This document shows positions 11,272 through 20,714 of a stretch of DNA of 64,000 nucleotides, one piece after another. A model generated the notes under the pieces. The model did not search any database, was not told the origin of the DNA, and saw only the letters and a program-made list of their open reading frames with translations. The DNA is from Rugamonas fusca. GTDB lineage: Bacteria > Pseudomonadota > Gammaproteobacteria > Burkholderiales > Burkholderiaceae_D. Numbering within the stretch: position 1 is the stretch's first letter; every line of letters begins with the position of its first letter. The translations under genes were made by a program, and so were the position numbers. The stretch spans positions 1-64,000 of the forward strand of contig NZ_JACEZS010000009.1 of the NCBI RefSeq assembly GCF_014042365.1, read 5' to 3'.

Positions 11272-11299
11272 GCCCGCGGCCCCGAAACGGGGCGCGGGC
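11272..11299 (-). terminator. GC-rich hairpin at the end of the meta-cleavage operon
   Basis: GCCCGCG plus CCCCG pair with CGGGG plus CGCGGGC around an AAA loop, with a single bulged G. Read on the minus strand the hairpin is followed by TTTC, 18 bp after the last gene's stop. The short T-run makes its efficiency uncertain. Confidence 0.6.
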
Positions 11300-11316
11300 A
11301 CGGGGAACGCCAGCCT

Positions 11317-11724
11317 TTACGGCAGGGTCAGGATGACCTTGATAGTATCGTCCACTGCCGACTTGTCAATGTAACCGATTGCCTTGGGATCGGCAGCGAC
11401 GGCTTTCTTGACCTCGGCGTTCGAGGCGCATTCCCTGGGCGGGGTGGCTTTGCCGGTAAACACCAGCTTGGACCAGATGGCCTTGACCTGGGCCGGATCC
11501 TTGTCGGCCGCCTTGTGGTAGAAGTCGGCGCGGATGGCCGACCCTTCGGCCTGGTCGATCGGCGTGAACATGGCCGATTTGCCGAGGAAGAACTGGGACG
11601 CCTGTTCCGAGAACATACGGGTGGCCGGGTTCTGCTTGTTCACGATGACGACCGTTTCGGCGCCGGCCGACAGGGCGGCGGCGGACAGGGCGCACAGCAG
11701 CGAGGCTTGGATCATCAGTTTCAT
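11317..11724 (-). CDS. small PstS-like periplasmic binding protein
   Basis: 135 residues. A signal peptide (MKLMIQASLLCALSAAALSAGA) is followed by ETVVIVNKQNPATRMFSEQASQFFLGK. This resembles the short PstS-type phosphate-binding-like proteins, about half the length of a true PstS. GAGGAAG stands ahead of the chosen ATG; the longer frame would lose the signal peptide. It is the last gene of the operon, 10 bp after the porin gene. The ligand is unknown, and similar small proteins are often paired with outer-membrane porins. Confidence 0.7.
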   Translation of the reverse strand: MKLMIQASLLCALSAAALSAGAETVVIVNKQNPATRMFSEQASQFFLGKSAMFTPIDQAEGSAIRADFYHKAADKDPAQVKAIWSKLVFTGKATPPRECASNAEVKKAVAADPKAIGYIDKSAVDDTIKVILTLP

Positions 11725-11734
11725 GTCATCTTCC

Positions 11735-12943
11735 TCAGAATACGAAATCGAGCGAAGCGGCTGCCACGGTGACCGTATCCTTCCGGCCGCCCACTGGCCC
11801 ATTGATCAGCAGGCCGCCCTTGGCCTTGGGCTTGACGCGGTCGACCTGGATTTTCAAGTCCACGTTCTTGGCGAAGTCCCAGCGCACACCGACCAGGTCG
11901 GTGCTCTGCTCGGCAGCCTGCATCAGGCTGTGTACGCCGGCCGACAGCGCGCCAGTCGTGGGGAAGCCGGCCGGCAGCGTGACAGACTGTGCATGCTGAG
12001 TGACGGTGGCATGGCTGTAGTACGGCAGCACCTTGCCAACGCGGTAGCCGACCATCGTGTACCAGGTATTGACGTCCGGGATGTAGACCGGGCCCTTGGC
12101 GCGGCGCATGCCATATTCGGCCAGGCCCACGATGTTGTTCCAGTCCAGCGTGGCACCCAGTTCCGTGAAGGTCACTTTCTTGGTGGTGTTGACGCCCAGG
12201 TCATCGGCTAGCGCAGGGTAGCCGGCCGCGCGCAGCGTCGCTTGCAGGCTGTTGAGCGGGGCCACGTCGTTGCTGTTCAGCTTAGCTTCGAGGTGGGCGA
12301 TGCGCAGCATGGCGGGGCCGTGTTCCACCGCCAGGCTTAGGCCCACCACGGGCGCGCGGTAGGTCGCCACTGAGGTGCCTTCGTTCAATACCAGCTTGCC
12401 GCGGCTGACGCCGGCGATGCCCTGGGCCATGAAGTTGGTGCCGCCGATGGCGTGCTGGTAATTGAAGTCGACGCCATCGGCGTTCTCGATCGGATCCTGG
12501 GCGTACATTTCCACCGGCGGGCGCATCATCGTGTTGGCATAGCCTACGTTCTGGTAGTCCGAGATGAGAAAGGTGGGCAGCACGACGCGGCCCACACGCA
12601 CATTCATTTCATCGTTGATCTTGTACTTCAGGAAGGCCCAGGTCAGGTCGGTGGTGAAGACGGTGCTGGTGTTCTTGCGGGTCAGCACCTGCACCGTGCC
12701 CGACAACTCGTCGTTGACCTTGTAGCTGGCCTGCAGACCCAGGTTGGTGTCGAGACCAATCCTGGCCTTGTCCTTGACCCCTTCGGCCTGGTTATAGCGG
12801 GTGAACTCCACCTTGTCGGTATCCGTCCTGGCCACGCCCAGGGTGGCGAAGCCGCCGATGGTGAGGTTGTCGTCGTCCAGTGCGCCCGCGTGGGCGCTGC
12901 CAAATGCTGCGCAAACTGCACTTGCAAGTATGAGTTTTTTCAT
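11735..12943 (-). CDS. outer-membrane porin-like protein
   Basis: 402 residues. Signal peptide MKKLILASAVCAAFGSAHA, then alternating beta-strand sequence (LTIGGFATLGVARTD; ARIGLDTNLGLQASYKV) and a C-terminal phenylalanine (SLDFVF) as in outer-membrane barrels. It probably helps the operon's substrate cross the outer membrane; specificity cannot be read. Its ATG overlaps the DoxX stop (ATGA), and a GAGAGGA site precedes it. Confidence 0.75.
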   Translation of the reverse strand: MKKLILASAVCAAFGSAHAGALDDDNLTIGGFATLGVARTDTDKVEFTRYNQAEGVKDKARIGLDTNLGLQASYKVNDELSGTVQVLTRKNTSTVFTTDLTWAFLKYKINDEMNVRVGRVVLPTFLISDYQNVGYANTMMRPPVEMYAQDPIENADGVDFNYQHAIGGTNFMAQGIAGVSRGKLVLNEGTSVATYRAPVVGLSLAVEHGPAMLRIAHLEAKLNSNDVAPLNSLQATLRAAGYPALADDLGVNTTKKVTFTELGATLDWNNIVGLAEYGMRRAKGPVYIPDVNTWYTMVGYRVGKVLPYYSHATVTQHAQSVTLPAGFPTTGALSAGVHSLMQAAEQSTDLVGVRWDFAKNVDLKIQVDRVKPKAKGGLLINGPVGGRKDTVTVAAASLDFVF

Positions 12944-13389
12944 AGTCCTCTCTTATTGTCCCTGTTGTTAGGAATATATGTTCCGGTGCGCATCGCCGTT
13001 CTTGCGGCACGCTTGCGCGCATCGATACTGATAGCGCCTGCCCCGGCCACGGCCAGGGACAGAAAGCCGCCAGCCATTGCGAGGTTCTTCATGAACATGG
13101 CCAGCTGCAGCGCATCCGCAAAATTGTCGTGAAACAGAACCGCGGAGACGACACAGAACATCGCCAGACAGAGCGCGGCCCAGCACGTGGCTGCACCCAG
13201 CAGGATGGCCAGTCCGCCGCCCAGTTCCAGGGCGATCACTGCCGGCAGCAGCGACCCGGTCACCCCGGCCGACTGCATCAGGTTGACGGTGGCGGCGTAA
13301 CGGCCCATCTTGTCGATGCCGGCGCCAATGAAGATCAGCGCCATCAGGATGCGCGACACGAGCAGAATAGTGTTGCGATGCTTTTCCAT
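12940..13389 (-). CDS. DoxX family membrane protein
   Basis: 149 residues with four hydrophobic segments. The entry LLVSRILMALIFIGAGIDKM is typical of the DoxX family (DoxD-like quinone-linked or stress membrane proteins of unclear role). The start at MEKHRNT is chosen because the longer frame only reads through the opposite end of the aldolase gene. It lies 47 bp after the aldolase gene and is overlapped by the porin start. Confidence 0.8.
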   Translation of the reverse strand: MEKHRNTILLVSRILMALIFIGAGIDKMGRYAATVNLMQSAGVTGSLLPAVIALELGGGLAILLGAATCWAALCLAMFCVVSAVLFHDNFADALQLAMFMKNLAMAGGFLSLAVAGAGAISIDARKRAARTAMRTGTYIPNNRDNKRGL

Positions 13390-13436
13390 GGGGTGGGACT
13401 CCGTCGTCAGGTGGTGTATTGGTCGGCTGGCCTTAT

Positions 13437-14516
13437 TCATCGGGAGGTCTGCGCCTGCGTGCTGGCGTCGCGCGCCTTGAGGAGATCCAGCGCGACATCG
13501 ACGATCATGTCTTCCTGCCCGCCGACCATGCGCCGGCGGCCCAGCTCGACCAGGATGTCGACGGCGCGCAAGCCATAGCGGGCGGCCGCCGCCTCGCTGT
13601 GGCGCAGGAAGCTGCTGTAGACGCCCGCGTAGCCGAGCGCCAGCGTCTCGCGGTCGACCCGCACCGGGCGGTCCTGCAGGGGGCGCACCAGGTCGTCGGC
13701 CGCGTCCATCAGGGCGAACAGGTCGCAGCCATGGTGCCACCCGAGACGGTCGGCCGCCGCGATAAATGCCTCGAGCGGGGCGTTGCCCGCGCCCGCGCCC
13801 ATGCCGGCCAGACTGGCGTCGACCCGGTCGCCGCCTTCCTCGATGGTGACGATGCTGTTGGCCACCCCCAGGCTCAGGTTGTGGTGGGCGTGGATGCCGA
13901 TTGCGGTGTCGGCGCGCAGCGCCTGTTTCAGCGCCCGCACCCGGGCGCGCACGTCGCTCATGCCGAGCGCGCCGCCGGAATCGACCACGTAGCAGCAGGT
14001 GGCGCCGTAGCGCTCCATCTTCTGCGCCTGCTCGGCCAGCGCCTCGGGTTCGATCATGTGGCTCATCATGAGGAAGCCGACCGCCTCCATCCCCAGTTCA
14101 CGCGCGTATTCAATATGCTGGCGGGCGATATCGGCCTCGGTGCAATGGGTAGCCACCCGGACGATGCGCGCGCCGGCGTCATAAGCGGCGCGCAGGTCGT
14201 GGCTGGTGCCTATGCCCGGCAGCAGCAGGGTGGCAACCCTGGCGCGGCCGACCTGCTCGGCGACGGCGGCTATCCACTCGACGTCGGTGTGTGCCCCGAA
14301 GCCGTAATTGAAGCTGCCGCCCTGCAAACCGTCGCCATGGGCCACTTCGATGGAGTCGACTCCGGCAGCGTCGAGCGCGCGCGCGATGGCGCGCACCTGC
14401 GCCAGGCTGTACTGGTGGCGCACGGCATGGCTGCCGTCGCGCAGCGTGACGTCGGAGATGTAGATTTTCTTACGGCCCGCTTCCTGGTTCACTTTCTGGT
14501 TCATTTGCTGGTTCAT
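13437..14516 (-). CDS. 4-hydroxy-2-oxovalerate aldolase
   Basis: 359 residues. It splits 4-hydroxy-2-oxovalerate to pyruvate and acetaldehyde, the last step of meta-cleavage pathways, and channels the aldehyde to its partner dehydrogenase. The active-site segment DVTLRDGSH gives Arg26, Asp27 and His30, and the metal-binding [10 protein letters not shown] is present. The N-terminus carries a short repeated Met-Asn-Gln tail ([11 protein letters not shown]). The ATG overlaps the dehydrogenase stop, fitting the obligate enzyme pair (MhpE/MhpF, BphI/BphJ type). Confidence 0.93.
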   Translation of the reverse strand: MNQQMNQKVNQEAGRKKIYISDVTLRDGSHAVRHQYSLAQVRAIARALDAAGVDSIEVAHGDGLQGGSFNYGFGAHTDVEWIAAVAEQVGRARVATLLLPGIGTSHDLRAAYDAGARIVRVATHCTEADIARQHIEYARELGMEAVGFLMMSHMIEPEALAEQAQKMERYGATCCYVVDSGGALGMSDVRARVRALKQALRADTAIGIHAHHNLSLGVANSIVTIEEGGDRVDASLAGMGAGAGNAPLEAFIAAADRLGWHHGCDLFALMDAADDLVRPLQDRPVRVDRETLALGYAGVYSSFLRHSEAAAARYGLRAVDILVELGRRRMVGGQEDMIVDVALDLLKARDASTQAQTSR

Positions 14517-15469
14517 ACTGTTGGCTTCCGTTCGAGCATGGCGCTGGCCATGGATTCACCCATGCGCATCGCCGCGCTGGTCATGATGTCAAGGTTGCCG
14601 GCGTAGGCGGGCAGGTAATGGGCCGCGCCTTCGACCTCGATGAAGACCGAGGTCTTGAGGCCGTCCGCGAAGGTGCCGACGCCGGGGATATGGATAGGAT
14701 GGTTGGCCGTGACCGGCTCGAACTGCACCCGCTGCTTGAGGCGGTAGCCCGGCACGTAGGCGCGCACCGCCGCCACCATGGCCTCGATGGACGCCTCGAC
14801 CCGCTGCTGGTCGGCCGCATCGCTCAACACGTAGACAGTGTCGCGCATCATCAGCGGCGGCTCGGCCGGGTTGAGGATGATGATGGCCTTGCCCTTGGCC
14901 GCGCCGCCCACCGCTTCGATGGCGCGGCTGGTGGTCTCGGTGAATTCGTCGATGTTGGCGCGCGTGCCCGGGCCGGCACTGCGGCTGGCGATGCTGGCCA
15001 CGATCTCGGCGTAGCGCACCCGCGCCACCTGGCCCACTGCCGCGACGATGGGAATGGTGGCCTGGCCGCCGCAGGTGACCATGTTGACGTTGTTTTGATC
15101 GGCGCAGGCGCCGCCGTTGACGACCGGGATGCAATAGGGACCGATCGCCGCCGGCGTCAGGTCGATATGGCGGATCCCCGGCCTGGCCTTGCGCAGCAGG
15201 GCGTCGTTGTCGATGTGGGCGGCGGCGCTGGTGGCGTCGAACACGATGTCGATCTGGTCGAACACCGGCATGCGCATCAGTCCCGCCACGCCCTCGTGGG
15301 TGGTGGCCACCCCCAGGCGCGCGGCGCGGGCCAGGCCGTCCGAGCCGGCGTCGATGCCGACCATGGCCGCCACCTCGAGCGCGTCGCCATGGCGCAGCAG
15401 CTTGATCATGAGGTCGGTGCCGATGTTGCCGCTGCCGACGATGGCTGCCTTGATTCTTTTCCGTTCCAA
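14513..15469 (-). CDS. acetaldehyde dehydrogenase (acylating)
   Basis: 318 residues from a TTG start. It converts acetaldehyde, NAD+ and CoA to acetyl-CoA. The Rossmann motif [10 protein letters not shown] is at residues 11-20 and the catalytic cysteine is Cys133 in [13 protein letters not shown] is chosen because AAGGAG lies at the right distance and no ATG in frame fits; the upstream frame runs into the hydratase gene. Forms a bifunctional complex with the aldolase downstream. Confidence 0.92.
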   Translation of the reverse strand: MERKRIKAAIVGSGNIGTDLMIKLLRHGDALEVAAMVGIDAGSDGLARAARLGVATTHEGVAGLMRMPVFDQIDIVFDATSAAAHIDNDALLRKARPGIRHIDLTPAAIGPYCIPVVNGGACADQNNVNMVTCGGQATIPIVAAVGQVARVRYAEIVASIASRSAGPGTRANIDEFTETTSRAIEAVGGAAKGKAIIILNPAEPPLMMRDTVYVLSDAADQQRVEASIEAMVAAVRAYVPGYRLKQRVQFEPVTANHPIHIPGVGTFADGLKTSVFIEVEGAAHYLPAYAGNLDIMTSAAMRMGESMASAMLERKPTV

Positions 15470-15480
15470 GTCCGTTCTCC

Positions 15481-16287
15481 TTAAGCCGACATGCGGCAGC
15501 CGACGCCGCCCAGGGCGCCGATGTGTACTTCGATCTGGTCCCCGGCGCCCACCGGCACCATGGGGCCGAGCGCGCCGGAGAGGATGACTTCGCCGGCCCG
15601 CAGGGTGTGCTCGCGGGCCAGCATTTCGCACACCACCCAGTAGGCGGCGCGCAGCGGGTGGTCGAGGCAGGCGGCGCCGCCGCCCACCGAGGCCACGCCG
15701 CCGTTGAGGGTGAGCTGCATGCCGAGCGCGCCCAGCGACACGGCGCCGACGGCCACCGGCTGGTCGCCCAGCACATACAGGCCGCAGGAGGCGTTGTCGG
15801 CCACCGTGTCGGCCAGTGCGATGTTCCAGTCCGCGATGGCGCTGTCGACGATCTCGATGGCCGGGAGGGCGTAGGCCAGCGCGCCCAGGAATTCGCCCCA
15901 GCTCGGCCTGGCCCCCTGCAGGTCGCGGCCCAGCACGAAGGCCACCTCGGCCTCCGCCTTGGGCTGCAGCAGGCGCGCCATCGGCACTTCGCTGCGGTTG
16001 AGCAGTTCCATGTCGTCGAACAGGATGCCGAAGTCGGGCTGGTCGACCCCCAGCTGGCGCTGCACGGCGCGCGCCGTCAGGCCCACTTTGCGCCCGATCA
16101 CGCGCCGCCCCTCGGCCAGCCGCGCGGCGGTGTTGATCCGGGCCACGGCGTACGCCTCGTCCAGCCTTTCGATGCCATGGGTGGCGGAAATGGGCGCGAT
16201 CGTGCGATGTTGTGCGCGGGCAGCCCTGAGGGCAAGCGCGGCGGCCTCGATGGCCTCGCCGCGCGCGCTACTGGTATGCATAGTCAT
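15481..16287 (-). CDS. 2-oxopent-4-enoate hydratase (MhpD type)
   Basis: 268 residues. It hydrates 2-hydroxypenta-2,4-dienoate to 4-hydroxy-2-oxovalerate. Family features are [24 protein letters not shown] in the middle third, the acidic metal-binding segment [11 protein letters not shown], and the end segment [17 protein letters not shown]. It overlaps the hydroxylase gene by 20 bp. ATG CAT two codons later is an alternative start. Confidence 0.92.
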   Translation of the reverse strand: MTMHTSSARGEAIEAAALALRAARAQHRTIAPISATHGIERLDEAYAVARINTAARLAEGRRVIGRKVGLTARAVQRQLGVDQPDFGILFDDMELLNRSEVPMARLLQPKAEAEVAFVLGRDLQGARPSWGEFLGALAYALPAIEIVDSAIADWNIALADTVADNASCGLYVLGDQPVAVGAVSLGALGMQLTLNGGVASVGGGAACLDHPLRAAYWVVCEMLAREHTLRAGEVILSGALGPMVPVGAGDQIEVHIGALGGVGCRMSA

Positions 16288-18013
16288 GTTGCTTTCCTTG
16301 TCTGGATGATGGGGGATGGATGGGTGATAGTCCTAATTCGCGCATGATGGCGGCGGTGGCCGCGGGCATCTCGCCGGCCGCCGCCTGGCCGCAGACGAAG
16401 CGGTCCGGGCGCACCATGGTCACGCTGCCCTGGCCAAAGCCGGTGGCGCGCAGCCACGCCAGCAGCTGGCCGTCCAGGTCCTCTACCTCCAGCAGGCCGG
16501 CCGGTGTCTGGCGCGCCACGCTGCCCTGCGGCTTGGCGCCGAGCGGATAGACGGCCATGAAGCGCGTGTCCAGGCGCTGCCACTGGGCCAGCTGGGCCTC
16601 GTCGAGCGACTGGCGCGGATCGACGCCGACGCCGATGAGCGCGAAGCCGGCGCCGAGGAAATCGTCGAGCCGGTGGCGCTTGCCGTCCGGTCCGCGCACG
16701 TCCGGCTGCGGCAGCATGCGCCCGGAGCCGCCGCGCCAGCCGCGCGCCAGCCCGAAGTGCTGGCCGGCCACGTAGCGCGCCTGCGGGATGAAGCGCGCCT
16801 CGGTGATGTAGTCGCGCAGGCCGGGCGTGGCCATGGCCAGGCGGGTGAGGCCGTTGCGCAGCATGGTGGCCAGCGGATGGACCATCGAGACATAGTCCTT
16901 CATGCGCACGCCTTCGCGCGTCATGGCCGCCGCGTGCGGCTGGCGCTCGCGCTGGTAGGTGTCGAGCAGGCTGTCGGCCGCGACGCCCTTGATGACGGCA
17001 TCGAGCTTCCATCCCAGGTTGAAGGCGTCGCGCACGCCGGCGTTCATGCCTTGGCCGATGAACTGCGGCGTCATGTGGGCGGCGTCGCCGGCCAGCAGCA
17101 CGCGGCCCGCGCGCCAACGCTCGGCCATCAGCGCATTGAAGGTGTACACCAGCACGCGCAGCACCTCGAACTTGTCGACGTCGATCCAGCGCGACAGGTA
17201 CTGGCGCACCGTGGCCGGGTCTTCCATGTATTCGCGGCTCTGGCCGGGCATGAGCATGAATTCGAAGCGATGGTGGCCATCCGGCTGCAGACAGCTCACG
17301 GTGGGACAGGCCGGGTCGCAAACGAAGCTGAAGTTGGGCAGGTGGCGCAGGCCGTCCGACGGGTCCTTGAGGCGGATGTCCACCACCAGCCACGGGTTGG
17401 GGAAGTTCTTGCCCTGCATGCCGATGCCCAGCTGGGTGCGCACCACGCTGCGCCCGCCGTCGCAACCGACCAGGTAGCGCCCGCGCACGCTCACGCCATC
17501 GCGCACCGCGTCGGCGGGCGGCGCCGCGTCGACCTTGTTGCGCTGGTAGCCGGTGGCCAGGGACGGCATGTGGCGCACCGTCACGCCGTCGGCGTCCTGC
17601 TCGAAATGGCACACCTCGCGCCCGCGCAGCACGCGCACGTTGGGGTAGGCCGCCAGGCCGTCGGCCAGCGCCGTCTCGAGCTTGGGCTGGTAGAAGAAGT
17701 TGTGGGTCGGCCAGCCGTAGGGGCGCTTGGCCGTCTTCAGTTGCAGCAGCACGCGGCCGTCCGGCAGCAGCATCTGCACGGCGGCGTCCTGGATCATGTC
17801 CTGCGCCAGCCGTTCGGCCATGTCGATGGACTGGAACAGGCGCATGCATTCGCCGTCCGTGTAGACGGCGCGGGCGTTGCCATAGAAGGCGGGCTCGCGT
17901 TCCAGCACCAGCACCTGCAGGCCGCGCCGGCCAAGGACGTGGGCCAGGGACAGGCCGGTGGGGCCGAGGCCGCAAATGACGACGTCGACCGGGGTGTCGT
18001 TATGGATGTTCAT
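16268..18013 (-). CDS. FAD-dependent aromatic hydroxylase (MhpA/HbpA type)
   Basis: 581 residues. Class A flavoprotein monooxygenase: FAD-binding VVICGLGPTG at residues 11-20 and GRVLLAGDAAHMTPQFIGQG in the middle. It resembles 3-(3-hydroxyphenyl)propionate hydroxylase (MhpA) and 2-hydroxybiphenyl 3-monooxygenase (HbpA), which ortho-hydroxylate a phenolic ring to a catechol. Which phenol is used here cannot be told. Starts inside the dioxygenase gene's 3' end (14-bp overlap). Confidence 0.88.
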   Translation of the reverse strand: MNIHNDTPVDVVICGLGPTGLSLAHVLGRRGLQVLVLEREPAFYGNARAVYTDGECMRLFQSIDMAERLAQDMIQDAAVQMLLPDGRVLLQLKTAKRPYGWPTHNFFYQPKLETALADGLAAYPNVRVLRGREVCHFEQDADGVTVRHMPSLATGYQRNKVDAAPPADAVRDGVSVRGRYLVGCDGGRSVVRTQLGIGMQGKNFPNPWLVVDIRLKDPSDGLRHLPNFSFVCDPACPTVSCLQPDGHHRFEFMLMPGQSREYMEDPATVRQYLSRWIDVDKFEVLRVLVYTFNALMAERWRAGRVLLAGDAAHMTPQFIGQGMNAGVRDAFNLGWKLDAVIKGVAADSLLDTYQRERQPHAAAMTREGVRMKDYVSMVHPLATMLRNGLTRLAMATPGLRDYITEARFIPQARYVAGQHFGLARGWRGGSGRMLPQPDVRGPDGKRHRLDDFLGAGFALIGVGVDPRQSLDEAQLAQWQRLDTRFMAVYPLGAKPQGSVARQTPAGLLEVEDLDGQLLAWLRATGFGQGSVTMVRPDRFVCGQAAAGEMPAATAAIMRELGLSPIHPPSSRQGKQHDYAYQ

Positions 18014-18998
18014 GGATGGCTCTTGTGTTCAGTGTCTGTTCGGTGCGCGTCATCGACAGCAGGGCGCGGCCGACGCGGCGCAGCTTGTTGGCGCGGGTCA
18101 GGTTTTCCGGGAAGTGTCCCCAGCGGCTGATGCCCTGGTAGACGGTGGTGGTCCAGGGCTGGTCCTGCGGCACCAGGCATGGCCGCCACCCCAGTTCCAT
18201 CTCGAAGCCCGATGGCGTGACCACGTAGAACGACAGTTCGCGGTCGTTGGGGTGCTGGCCGATGCTGTTGGCGATCTCGAAGCCCAGCTGGCGGCAACGC
18301 AGCAGCGCGTCGGCCACGTCGTCGAATTCGGCCGCCTGCAGGTTGAGGTGGTGGATGCGGGTGCGGATCGGGTCCATGCGCGGCTTGCGGGTGGATGCGA
18401 TGGCGACCGAGTGGTGGCGCTCGTTCAGGTGCAGGAAGGTGAAATCCATCTGCACGCCATCCAGCTTGTCCTCGATGTAGTCCGAGACGCGGGCGTCGAA
18501 GATGTCCTGCCAGAAGGCCAGCGCGGCTTCCGGTTCGCGGGTGGTGATGGCCACGTGGCCCATGCCGCTGGCGCCGGTGACGAAGCCGCCGCCGCGCACG
18601 CGCGGCGCCGACGGCGGTGTGCGGGCATGCACGAACAGCTCGATGGGCTGCCCTTTGGGCCCGGTGAAGCGCACGAAGCGCAGCACGCCGCGCAGGATGG
18701 CGTCGGCCTCGCTGCCGGTGTGCAGGGCGATGCCGCACAGTGCCAGGCGGCGTTCGATCTCGGCCAGCGCCGCCTCGTCGTCGACTTGCCAGCCCAGCGC
18801 CTGCACGTCCTCGGCCGGGCCGCGGGTGACGATCAGGCGCCGCAGGTGGGCATCAATGCGGAAGCCGAGGGCGTGCTCGCCCAGGCGCTCGGCCTGCATG
18901 CCCAGGCCCTCCGCGCCGAAGCGTTCCCACTGGTCGAGCTTTTCCGACTCGACCAGCACATAGCCGAGCCGTACCCGGCCAAACAGACTGGTTTTCAT
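18000..18998 (-). CDS. type I extradiol (catechol meta-cleavage) dioxygenase
   Basis: 332 residues, two vicinal-oxygen-chelate domains. Probable iron ligands are His148 (GMGHVAI), His216/217 (RIHHLNL) and Glu268 (SGFEMELGW); His195/196 (ERHHS) and His249 match catalytic positions of BphC-type enzymes. The family opens catechol-type rings next to the diol. The E. coli mhp pathway uses an unrelated LigB-type enzyme at this step, so the operon is not a simple copy of mhp. The ATG overlaps the hydrolase stop. Confidence 0.88.
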   Translation of the reverse strand: MKTSLFGRVRLGYVLVESEKLDQWERFGAEGLGMQAERLGEHALGFRIDAHLRRLIVTRGPAEDVQALGWQVDDEAALAEIERRLALCGIALHTGSEADAILRGVLRFVRFTGPKGQPIELFVHARTPPSAPRVRGGGFVTGASGMGHVAITTREPEAALAFWQDIFDARVSDYIEDKLDGVQMDFTFLHLNERHHSVAIASTRKPRMDPIRTRIHHLNLQAAEFDDVADALLRCRQLGFEIANSIGQHPNDRELSFYVVTPSGFEMELGWRPCLVPQDQPWTTTVYQGISRWGHFPENLTRANKLRRVGRALLSMTRTEQTLNTRAIHEHP

Positions 18999-19873
18999 GC
19001 CGCCACTCCCTGGCAACGGGCATGCCGCAGAAAGAGACTGACCACGGCGTTGAACTCGGCCGCCCGTTCCCATTGCACCCAGTGGCCGGTGCGGCTGAAC
19101 AGGTATTGGTCGCAATAAGGCATGGCCTGCTGCAGCAGGGCGCCGCCGCTGGCGGGGTTGACCTTGTCCTCCGTGCCCCACAGCACCAGCGTGGGCACCG
19201 GGCACTTGGCCAGGCGCGGATCGAGCAGGAAGTCGACCTTGGCGGGGTCCTCGATCGGCCCGATCAGGGGCGGGTTGGCCAGCACGTCGGGGTCGATGCT
19301 GGCCTGATAGCGCTGCTCGACCACGGATTCGGGCACGCCGCTGGCGTCGTACACCAGGTCGCCCTGCACGAAGGCGCGCAGCTTGTCCATGGTGGGGCCT
19401 TCGCCGGCGTAGTAGCCGAGCAGGCGTTTCAGGCCGGGCGTCGGTTCGGCGCGGCTCATGTTGATGCCGCCAGGGCCCATCAGCACCAGCCGCTCGAGCC
19501 GTTGCGGCTGGTCCAGCGCCATGCGCAGGGCGCAGGCGCCGCCCAGCGAGTTGCCGACCACGCTGACGCGCTCGATGTCGAGCGCGTCGAGCAGGCCGAA
19601 CATGGCCGTGGCCAGGTCGCCGAAAGGATCGCCGCGGTCGAGCCCCTTGGTGGAGGCGCCGTAGCCGGGCATGTCCGGCACGATGACGCGGAAGTGGGCG
19701 GCCAGCGCCTGCACGTTGGCGGCGTAGTTGGGCATGCCTGAGGCGCCCGGGCCGCCGCCATGCAGCATCAGGACCACGGGGCCCTGTCCCAGCTCGGTGT
19801 AGGCGATCTGGCGATGGCCCACGGTGACGCTGGCGCTATGGGGGGCGTGGTGTTGGGGGGCGAGGTTGTTCAT
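18995..19873 (-). CDS. meta-cleavage product C-C bond hydrolase (MhpC/BphD type)
   Basis: 292 residues, alpha/beta-hydrolase fold. Oxyanion segment HGGGPGASG at residues 38-46, nucleophile Ser109 in GNSLGG, acid in GTEDKVNP, and catalytic histidine in TGHWVQWE. It cleaves the ring-opened dienoate to 2-hydroxypenta-2,4-dienoate plus an acid; that acid (succinate, benzoate or other) depends on the unknown substrate. Lies 26 bp after the OmpW-like gene. Confidence 0.9.
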   Translation of the reverse strand: MNNLAPQHHAPHSASVTVGHRQIAYTELGQGPVVLMLHGGGPGASGMPNYAANVQALAAHFRVIVPDMPGYGASTKGLDRGDPFGDLATAMFGLLDALDIERVSVVGNSLGGACALRMALDQPQRLERLVLMGPGGINMSRAEPTPGLKRLLGYYAGEGPTMDKLRAFVQGDLVYDASGVPESVVEQRYQASIDPDVLANPPLIGPIEDPAKVDFLLDPRLAKCPVPTLVLWGTEDKVNPASGGALLQQAMPYCDQYLFSRTGHWVQWERAAEFNAVVSLFLRHARCQGVAA

Positions 19874-19899
19874 GGTCTCGTTTTCCTATGGGTTGAGTG

Positions 19900-20607
19900 T
19901 TAGAAGCGGCGCGCGATGGCGAGCGCGAACAGGTTCGGATTGATCCTCAAATCCTGGGTGCGCGTGATCGGGCCGAAGCCGGGCGTGTCGGAGGTGAGAG
20001 TGGCGCTGGTGCGGATGCCGTAGCGCTGGACGACGACGTCGGCGAACCAGTGCGCGTCGAGCGCGATTTCCGCGCCGATCTTGAAGACCGCGCCCGCTCC
20101 GCTGGAGAGCTTGCCCGAGGTGGCACTGGCATGGACGGCGGCGTTGTACGCATCCGAGATGCGGGCGTCGCGGAACCAGGTGTAGTTGACGCCGGCGCCG
20201 ACGTAGGGGCGGATGGCCGCCTTCGGGCCGGCCAGCGCGTAGGCCAGCACCACGGCCGGGTAGTAGACCCTGGCGCGGCCCACCTCGCCCAGGCCGGCCG
20301 CGGCGCCGGCGCCGTAGACCTTGACGGTGGGCGGCAGGCCGGCGGCCAGTTCGAGTGACCAGTCCGGGCTCAGGCGGCGGCCGTAGATCAGGCCCAGCGC
20401 CGTGGTCGGGCCGGCGTCGCTCTTGATGCCAGGCGGGGTGGTGCCGGGCGGGCCGTTCAAGTCGCCCGATGCGGTGGCCGGGTGCACGCTGGCCAGGGCC
20501 ACCTTGGCGTAGTTGTTGAGCGCTTCCTCGTCGGCATGGGCGGGCGCGGCCAGTGCGGCCAACAGCCCGATGGCGAGGGCAAATGATTGTGCGGCGGGGG
20601 TGGGCAT
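19900..20607 (-). CDS. OmpW family outer-membrane protein
   Basis: 235 residues. Signal peptide (QSFALAIGLLAALAAPAHA), an eight-strand barrel pattern, the OmpW-like stretch IRPYVGAGVNYTWF, and a C-terminal phenylalanine. OmpW/AlkL-type proteins carry hydrophobic molecules into the periplasm, which suits an aromatic catabolic operon. First gene after the controlled promoter. The chosen ATG keeps the signal peptide; the longer frame runs through the operators. Confidence 0.8.
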   Translation of the reverse strand: MPTPAAQSFALAIGLLAALAAPAHADEEALNNYAKVALASVHPATASGDLNGPPGTTPPGIKSDAGPTTALGLIYGRRLSPDWSLELAAGLPPTVKVYGAGAAAGLGEVGRARVYYPAVVLAYALAGPKAAIRPYVGAGVNYTWFRDARISDAYNAAVHASATSGKLSSGAGAVFKIGAEIALDAHWFADVVVQRYGIRTSATLTSDTPGFGPITRTQDLRINPNLFALAIARRF

Positions 20608-20652
20608 GGTGTCTCCGTTATGGTTTTTGAATTGATCAATGCAGATCATTTT

Positions 20653-20668
20653 TGAACATCTGTGTTCA
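20653..20668. promoter_or_regulatory. TetR operator 1 (perfect 16-bp palindrome)
   Basis: TGAACA-TCTG-TGTTCA, a perfect inverted repeat. It lies immediately downstream, in the minus direction, of the -10 box for the catabolic operon, so a bound repressor would block initiation. Half-site TGTTCA recurs in operator 2. Confidence 0.75.
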
Positions 20669-20697
20669 ATCGTAGATTTCAAGACTTGCACTGTCAA
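20669..20697 (-). promoter_or_regulatory. promoter of the ompW/meta-cleavage operon
   Basis: On the minus strand, -35 TTGACA (20697-20692), a 17-bp spacer and -10 TACGAT (20674-20669). Operator 1 begins directly after the -10 box. Confidence 0.65.
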
Positions 20698-20714
20698 GCC
20701 CTTTTTTGTACACT
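20686..20714 (+). promoter_or_regulatory. promoter of the divergent tetR gene
   Basis: -35 TTGCAC (20686-20691), a 17-bp spacer and -10 TACACT (20709-20714). The -10 box lies inside operator 2, which implies autorepression. Confidence 0.6.

Noticed and set aside
11200..11772. 190-codon + strand frame across the PstS-like gene
   Set aside because: It spans the operon terminator and the antisense of a gene with a signal peptide and ribosome site.
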